A stretch of DNA of 64,000 nt from Endomychus coccineus. Its lineage: Eukaryota > Arthropoda > Insecta > Coleoptera > Endomychidae. The position numbers were made by a program, and so were the translations under genes. The stretch spans positions 2,976,001-3,040,000 of the forward strand of contig OY294070.1 in NCBI GenBank assembly GCA_958510875.1, written 5' to 3'. The notes under the pieces are model-generated. The model ran no database searches and was not told where the DNA came from. It worked only from the letters and a program-made list of their open reading frames with translations. This document shows positions 58,000 through 64,000 of the stretch, in pieces; the stretch's first letter is position 1; each line of letters opens with the position of its first letter.

Positions 58000-59150
58000 A
58001 GTCTTAACAATGTTCGACATCACCACCAACAGCACCCTATTCCTATAACCTCCAAGCCTTCAAGAAAAATACGAATGCCTATCAACTCTCCCTATATTAC
58101 ACTGCTGACTCACACGATGTTCTTCGAAAATTATAGGTTACAAAATCAATTAAGATACTTTAAATCAAAGAGTATATACTTAATTAAATATACAGTTAGG
58201 GAAACTACAATCACAATAAGTAATTCCATGGCCAATCCCATTAGTAGATGTAGGTAGTAGTAATTATTTCTGTGAAACTTGTACTTACATCATAAATCAC
58301 TATTACGGTGAAAAAAAAAGCTTTACTTAAAGATAGAGAATCAAAAAATTCTTATGATATTTGTACAAAAACGTATATCACAGCTTAGCTTACCCAGGGT
58401 ACTAAGAAGCTTTATTATACTCTAAGACTGGGCCACTGCCGTGCGTAGAGCATTTATATCACAGAAAAGACTTTTAAGGCTGATAATATAGGGATGGGGT
58501 ATTCGGACTCATCTAGGGAAACATTCAGCAACTCTAAATCTATACCTATAAGTTACTGCTATATATTCATAAGCAAAACCTGGTTGTTAATGTGATATAT
58601 ACCATGATGTCTATTCGTAACATTTTTCTACTTTGACGTGTCCCAAGATGAAAGAACATAGCTATCTATCTAATGTTACATTTTGCCAGGGAAATAAGTT
58701 ATTCCTTTCTTTTTGATAATACCACATCGTTGGTTATACATTAGTTGATAATATTTAAAGATAACTTGTATGTATAACTTAAAAGTAAAAATTGGGTTCT
58801 TCTCTAAATATAAATGTCCACCAAACACATCAAGAAAGGCAATTGACAACGTAAACGTAGGTACATTAGCATTTAACAACATAATTATGTAAATGTACAC
58901 TATTTTGTGACAATGGACATTTGTTCATCGATTAAATCAAGGTATCTAATCAAATTTCAACGTTCGTTTACTAGTTTAGAACGTTGTGCATTATCGAAAC
59001 ATTGAGCGTAAGCACAGAAATGTCACATCTGTGGTTCGGGTTCGAAATATTCTAATAGAACCGTTTCCATTATGTTAATTAATTGAATAATTTCCATAAT
59101 CAAACCAACTTCCTAGTTGTTTAAAATTATTTCTAGAGGTAAATACTTAC
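58000..59150. other. No gene recognised
   Basis: AT-rich sequence with only short chance ORFs. Confidence 0.4.
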
Positions 59151-59156
59151 AGCGTT

Positions 59157-59330
59157 AGATCTTCAGAATGCACGACTGCAGGAAATGTCACAACACAACG
59201 AAAACACAAACTACACTTTCGAAATCACATTGTATACCAGGAGTAGCGTTGGAATTTGCCAGGAATGTAACGAATTGGTGGAATGTAAGCTGTTATATTC
59301 CGCTTGGGTTCTTGATTAACGCAAGGCCAC
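59157..59330 (-). other. Possible noncoding first exon on the minus strand
   Basis: On the minus strand a stretch without a usable ORF ends at CTAACGCT followed by a strong donor GTAAGT (59151-59156). The next minus-strand host exon downstream is INDY at 28298, which needs an upstream exon. Its last base T would leave INDY to start at its residue-7 Met. Pure inference. Confidence 0.25.
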
Positions 59331-59777
59331 TACATCTAGAGTGACTTATTCCCCTGTACGACGTCCACAATTCATATGAATGAATTATGTTCTTTCCATA
59401 AATATTAGGCAGGTATCAATCAAGTCGGCTGGTGCATCTGCCCGCAGTTTGAAACCTTCAGACGTGGCTATACGCTTTGACTTCATTCTTAACTCTTTAG
59501 TCGGGTCGTCGACAGTAATGCAATTTTGACGTAGGCTTCGATGTAGACGTATTATTAACTTCGAAAGCACTCCATGCCTATCTAGTTTTATGACGTCTGC
59601 TGCTGTTTTGTTCGTATTTTGAATGACAATACAGGTAACCTAACAGTGCAATATATTGTTACGACTTCCGCTTTTTGTATTTTATTGTGTATAACGAACA
59701 TAAATACATAGCCACTTTAATAATCTAATTGTGAACTATGTGTGTGACATTTTTGAGATCGAAGGTTTATGTTGATA

Positions 59778-61000
59778 TCAGTGGCGGCTCATCGTTAGTC
59801 TTTTTGGGGAGGCTAAATTAAAACAATGGGAACTACTCGATCTTCCATATGGAATTTAAAACATTGAGATAATCGCTGGAAATTATTCTATGAGGTGATT
59901 TTATGAAATTTATGAGATTATGAGTTTTTTTCATTTTGCCTGGTAAGGTTTTGCCAGTACCTCTGGCTTGTGATCACATGAACAAGCGCGCAGGATTTGT
60001 ATATATAAAGGATATTGCTCCAACTCCTTAGGGAGGTTTGGAGCTGTCTGTGAACAGATATCCGCCTTCAGTAGGTGGTCTTAATTCCAAATTCTTTGAA
60101 CACTTTCTGGGTAGATGATTTTGAAGGGTAGGTTGACGTTGCTATGATATCTGAGATCATTATTGTGACTTTTCATGTCTTCCAGTAGCCTATTCCGCTA
60201 CATAATGCCTGTTTGTGGCAGCGGTTATTTGCATAAACCTGTATGTTGCTCACTTGGCCTCTTTTTCCAAATAGATATGTGAAATGTGAAGAGGAGCTAG
60301 GCCAAGTAAAATTTATATAACAGCCATTGGTTAATGAGCTCGGCCAATACCATTTATAATACAATGCCTAGACTCTATCGTGACGTCACAATAAAACAAA
60401 TTTATTCTTCAGAACATACATAAGGACTTCCTGTTTGAACGGGGTTTCAAGACGTGAACTGAGTCCTTAGTTGCACGCCATTTGCTTTTTTTAAATGGAA
60501 AAAACATGTCTTCTAATAGATCTGTTTGAAATTTTAAATTAAGCTCATTGAAACAATTCGAAATTATCTGTAAAATTCCGTGAACTGTGTGTGACCATGC
60601 AGAATGTGTCGATGTTGTTAACTTTTTCAAAGGCGAGCTACACTTCCATCTATCAAGCAATTTAATGAATTCCTTAATAAATCAATGTTCCAATCATCCT
60701 CTAAGTTACCTTTGATGATGGGTTCCTGGAAAATGTTCCTTAATCGTTGCCTTTTAAGAGGACATTCATTATTTTCCACCAAGAATATAACATTCATAAA
60801 TTGGGCTTGTAGATTTTGAATGCTCTATATTTGAACCAAATCGAAGTAGAGCATCTATAGAACATAATCATCGCATACCTTAAGGGCTAGTTTAACATTT
60901 TGACATTCCAAATTTGTAGGATAGACTGCTCTAAAATTCAAAGAATATCCAAATTTTAACAATTTATCATGTTCTAGTTCATTCATTTTTTTAAAGCATA
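59778..61000 (-). pseudogene. Unidentified DNA-transposase remnant
   Basis: 59778 opens with cagtggcggctcatcgttag, a type of end common in hAT/P-like elements. The minus strand 60960-60410 reads, with breaks, FGYSLNFRAVYPTNLECQNV, KLALKVCDDYV, FMNVIFLVENNECPLKRQRL and WNIDLLRNSLNCLIDG, which faintly resembles P-element/THAP9-type transposases (..NxEKMNVKLAxQVxS..). I am not sure of the family. Confidence 0.35.
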
Positions 61001-62105
61001 AAATGAGGCAATGTCCTCGTCTCCCGAGTCAAAGTTGTGATATTGCATAATTTGATTGGCTTTTGACTTTGGCAAATTATTCCTTATATATTTGAGAATG
61101 TGAACCGAATCTAATACTTAGATAAAATAATGGTCTTGAAATATCAATTTCATGAGGATACACGATAATTAACTTGTTCATGGCTGTGCTGTCGAATACA
61201 TAATTGTCAATTATAATACAAATATTTTTTATCAAATTTGTTCTAATTTCAAATTAATTGAGTTAATAAACATAAACAATAATTCGCGATACTTATCGAT
61301 ACAGAACAAATAAGCGTATCTTTTATATCTGATGACCCAAAGCAATTTTCCACAGATATCTCGGATATTATCAGGCTAGGAATGGCAACTTACATACCCC
61401 ATACCAACAAATCACCGTCATCTGGTGAACGAAGGTTCAATAAAATCTGTTATAGGGTCGTCGCTTCAAAACAAACAGCATACCGTGGTTGGCGCGATAA
61501 CCCAAAACAGAAAATGTTGAATATACCGGATTGCTGAAGTATAAATTAGTAACTGTCTTTGTAGCTGTAGGCTGCGGCAAAATTAATACATTTGGACTAA
61601 TTGTATGTAACAGTGAGGATAAAATGATAGTATTTGCAGAATATCTACAACTTTCCTTGCAAGTCGTCTGCAGTGTAATCTGTTGCGATAGAAAATGATT
61701 TTTTTTATATTCATCACCAATATAATATAAACCTTCAGTTAGGAAGCCATTTTGCAACGCACTTTTTCAGTCATAACACTCTTATACACGTTTATTTACA
61801 GGTAGAAACACTTTCCAACCACACAAGGACACATAAGGAGCAGATACAACAAATAATTTTCTACAAGAAAGAGGCGAAACTTTGTTAAATTCTGGCCATG
61901 CGGCAAGTTAAGCTAAGCTCTGGTTGTGCTTTCGAACATCCGAGAACATCGAAGACGTGTTATACCCAATTTTTTTTAACAAATCGACCAGATCTTTTCA
62001 TAATTACCCCCTTGGAATGATATCAGCCCTAAATAAATAAATCAATAAGACAAATGGAGGAAACGATCGTGCGATTTCGAGAAAAAATGTATTCCAAGAT
62101 CAAGA
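61000..62105. other. INDY-to-sirtuin spacer, no gene recognised
   Basis: 61380-61430 (cataccccataccaacaaat) is the reverse of part of the 37990-38030 retroelement fragment; 61440-61475 shares gtcgtcgcttcaaaacaaac with 56530-56550. The rest, to the sirtuin stop codon, shows nothing recognisable. Confidence 0.45.
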
Positions 62106-62960
62106 TCAATTACAGGAACAATGCGTCATTTTTAAGGCTAGCGGAACGGTCGATTCGTACGGACCAGGAAAGAAGTAAGTAAAGGCTTGGTCGGAAGGCC
62201 CTTCGGTTGTATTAAATTCCGCAACAGGTATTCCATTTTGAGCCAATAGCGAGGCCACAGTCGATGCTGGATAACCCACAGGAGACACACCGATCAGCAA
62301 ACAAAAATCGCATTCTTCCAGTAGGTCGCGAGTCCTATCGAAAACGGCCTTATCGAAATCTTCCCCGAACCAAGTTACGTGCGGTCTGAGCAGTTGCTCG
62401 CAAAATCTGCATTTCGGCAGGCTTTTTATCGGGATCTTCGACGATACCCTACCTTTCATCGGCACAAACTCTCTACCTCGCAACGCTTCGCAAATCGGTC
62501 GGTCCATGTTGACCTCGACATCTTGACAGTTGGTACAAATGGTTTTTTTCACGTTCCCAAGCAATTCGATCACGTCCTCGCTACCTGCGGCTTGATGGAG
62601 ACCGTCGACGTTCTGGGTGATTACTGTAAATCGGCGTTTTCCGTTTTCGTCGTCGTCATCTTCGTCCGCGCAAGTGCAGCTATCAGCGTATCGGGCCAGA
62701 GCTAGGTGAGCTTTGTTTGGTAACGCGTTGAAAGCCGCTTCTCTTCGATAATGGTGAAATTCCCATACCAAACCCGGACATTGTTTAAACGCTTCCGGTG
62801 ACATCAAGTTCGTTGCTTTGTACCGTCTCCAATACAATCTAGAGTCCCGGAAAGACGATATGAAGGAGGCGTCGGATAATCCGGCACCGGTTATCGCGGC
62901 AATGTTTTTAGCACGACTAATTTCTTCGAAAAAAAGTTCATAATTTGTACTTGGTACCAT
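62106..62960 (-). CDS. SIRT5-like sirtuin without the catalytic His (possible pseudoenzyme)
   Basis: Class III sirtuin fold, 284 residues, one exon, ATG 62960-62958, TGA 62106-62108. Seen: ITGAGLSDASFISSFRD where sirtuins have GAGxSxxSGIPxFR; RLYWRRYKATNL matching the SIRT5 acyl-lysine pocket (Tyr and Arg); VWEFHHYRRE; TVITQNVDGLH (QNxD present, 116-119); VIELLGNVKKT where family members have ..(E/L)xHG..: position 134 is Leu (CTT) in place of the catalytic His; four zinc cysteines C142, C145, C184, C187; LRPHVTWFGED; LLIGVSPVGYPAS; VAEFNTTEGP. A acidic insert (DEDDDDENGK) lies at 99-108. By family knowledge, loss of this His abolishes deacylation. No signal for mitochondrial import was seen. 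It could be a binding-only paralogue or a recent pseudogene without frame damage. Confidence 0.9.
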   Translation of the reverse strand: MVPSTNYELFFEEISRAKNIAAITGAGLSDASFISSFRDSRLYWRRYKATNLMSPEAFKQCPGLVWEFHHYRREAAFNALPNKAHLALARYADSCTCADEDDDDENGKRRFTVITQNVDGLHQAAGSEDVIELLGNVKKTICTNCQDVEVNMDRPICEALRGREFVPMKGRVSSKIPIKSLPKCRFCEQLLRPHVTWFGEDFDKAVFDRTRDLLEECDFCLLIGVSPVGYPASTVASLLAQNGIPVAEFNTTEGPSDQAFTYFFPGPYESTVPLALKMTHCSCN

Positions 62961-63224
62961 TTTGAACCATCATTCTTGGTTAACTTGACGTTTTTTCGAA
63001 CGACGTGTATTGTTTTAGGTTAACATCGATGTAGTTCTGTCGGTCAAGAGCGTATCGCTTTCTACAATTGACATTGGTTCGCATCCCAACTGTTAGTGCA
63101 ACGCGCGATCGGTAGATGGTGGCTTGTAACCTCTCTATATATAATATTACCATATAAAAGTTTCCTTTCTATGAAAGCGTAAATGCCACCCAAATAGGTA
63201 GCTTCAATCCTTCAACACTATCAA
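62961..63224. promoter_or_regulatory. Sirtuin upstream region
   Basis: About 260 bases up to a repeat end; presumably 5' UTR and promoter. tatatataatattaccatat at 63138 is AT-rich but no core motif is convincing. Confidence 0.3.
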
Positions 63225-63305
63225 CAAGTAATGAGGACCTTTCGGCTACCAAGTCGCCATCATCAGAGTAAACTAAATTATAAATCAGAATGTGCCTGAT
63301 AAATC
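63225..63305 (-). repeat. Family A repeat end, reversed
   Basis: gaggacctttcggctaccaa then TCATCAG (63260-63266), the reverse complement of CTGATGA, and taaactaaattataaatcag, as at 9600-9640. Confidence 0.6.
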
Positions 63306-64000
63306 TGAATTTACAAATTACTTTTTCGTTTATACGTTTCCATCCCTTCTAAATTACCCAAGTATTTGTCTGTAGTGTTTTAAAAGTGATAAACCTTCTT
63401 GAAATATGATGATAAAGATAAAAGTGAATTTATTTTCTCAATAATAATTGTTGCAAAATATTAACAAGATATTAAGAAAACAAGACAAACAATACAGAAG
63501 AAATTTAAAATAAAATACAAAGACAAAAAATTAATTATTCAAGCATTCATTAACTGTGTATGGTTCACATTGCACAATAATATTGAATATGTTATTTTAA
63601 AACTCACATAAATTCTTTATACATTGAATATCAATTGGCAGAGAGACGAACTAAAATATTGCATAAAGAATCAGCTTCAAATACTTTAGCCTCAGCAATC
63701 AATCATTCAAATAAATATCAAGTATGCATACATTATGTTGATTATTTTTAGTTAAAATTCAAAGCATATTTTGTTATTTTCCTTTACCATTTTTTTGTAG
63801 AAAAAGGAAAGGGCGCAAATAGTTTATATGCGGGGGGCGGGGCGGGAATTAGCTACGCTACTGTTTAGTTTACTGAAAAACAAATCAGAAGAAACTTGTA
63901 GACTCTGTTTGGAAAAATTAAGTTTAATTGTTCTCTTAACAAATTACGTTTTATTCCTGCTAAGCAGTGGTTGATTTTGAAATTGCCATTCATAATGTAA
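63300..64000. other. AT-rich right edge with a hAT-like end
   Basis: 63805-63866 contains gggcgcaaatag...gggggcggggcgggaattag and ctacgctactg, which reversed begins CAGTAGCGTAGC, like many hAT-type ends. No transposase is in view. The remainder shows nothing. Confidence 0.35.

Noticed and set aside
61437..61757. 106-codon minus-strand ORF
   Set aside because: Low-complexity chance frame with no motif, crossing a repeat segment shared with 56530.
1..64000. tRNA, rRNA or CRISPR arrays
   Set aside because: No cloverleaf B-box of the GGTTCGAATCC type in a plausible context, no rRNA-like blocks; tandem repeats present have no spacer structure and the genome is eukaryotic.

Overview
The window is nuclear DNA of an arthropod, most likely an insect. 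It is AT-rich, its genes are split by GT-AG introns, and intergenic and intronic DNA is packed with eukaryotic mobile elements (Penelope-like, non-LTR, mariner-type, Crypton-like, Helentron, foldback). A beetle would fit, but nothing seen here proves the order.

Four host genes can be supported. (1) The eIF4E-transporter gene 4E-T lies on the minus strand from 17234 down past the left edge. It has two interchangeable first coding exons, an eIF4E-binding YxxxxLL motif, IEL and FNF motifs of the DDX6-binding region, and a missing 3' end. (2) ALG11, the ER mannosyltransferase of N-glycan precursor assembly, is complete on the plus strand in four coding exons (20183-21753). (3) An INDY/SLC13-type Na+/dicarboxylate transporter lies on the minus strand in four coding exons (25071-28298); its 5' end is uncertain and a possible noncoding first exon sits about 31 kb upstream. 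(4) A single-exon SIRT5-like sirtuin lies on the minus strand (62106-62960). Its catalytic His is Leu and its NAD loop is altered, so it may be a pseudoenzyme.

Layout. 1-17234: 4E-T. Its introns hold AT-rich 360-bp repeats, a Penelope-like (PLE) remnant, a 2.2-kb foldback containing a 298-bp tandem array, a decayed Crypton-like tyrosine-recombinase transposon, and mariner, PLE and non-LTR fragments. 17235-20182: intergenic, with a 1.74-kb foldback element bounded by a 9-bp target duplication. 20183-28298: ALG11 and INDY, separated by another foldback and a 236-bp satellite. 28300-62000: a transposon graveyard. Its core is a three-level nest: a PLE reverse transcriptase split by a non-LTR element, which is itself split by an apparently intact 2259-bp IS630-Tc1-mariner element with 465-bp inverted repeats. 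Around it lie two halves of a Helentron helicase-endonuclease, repeated PLE GIY-YIG fragments with hammerhead-core-like motifs, a tandem 880-bp PLE duplication, and mariner and jockey-type remnants. 62000-64000: the sirtuin gene and repeat ends.

The host genes share no pathway (mRNA repression, ER glycosylation, citrate uptake, lysine deacylation); they are simply neighbours. The mobile elements interact by repeated insertion into one another. Several unrelated foldbacks share one short core motif that none of the recognised families explains.
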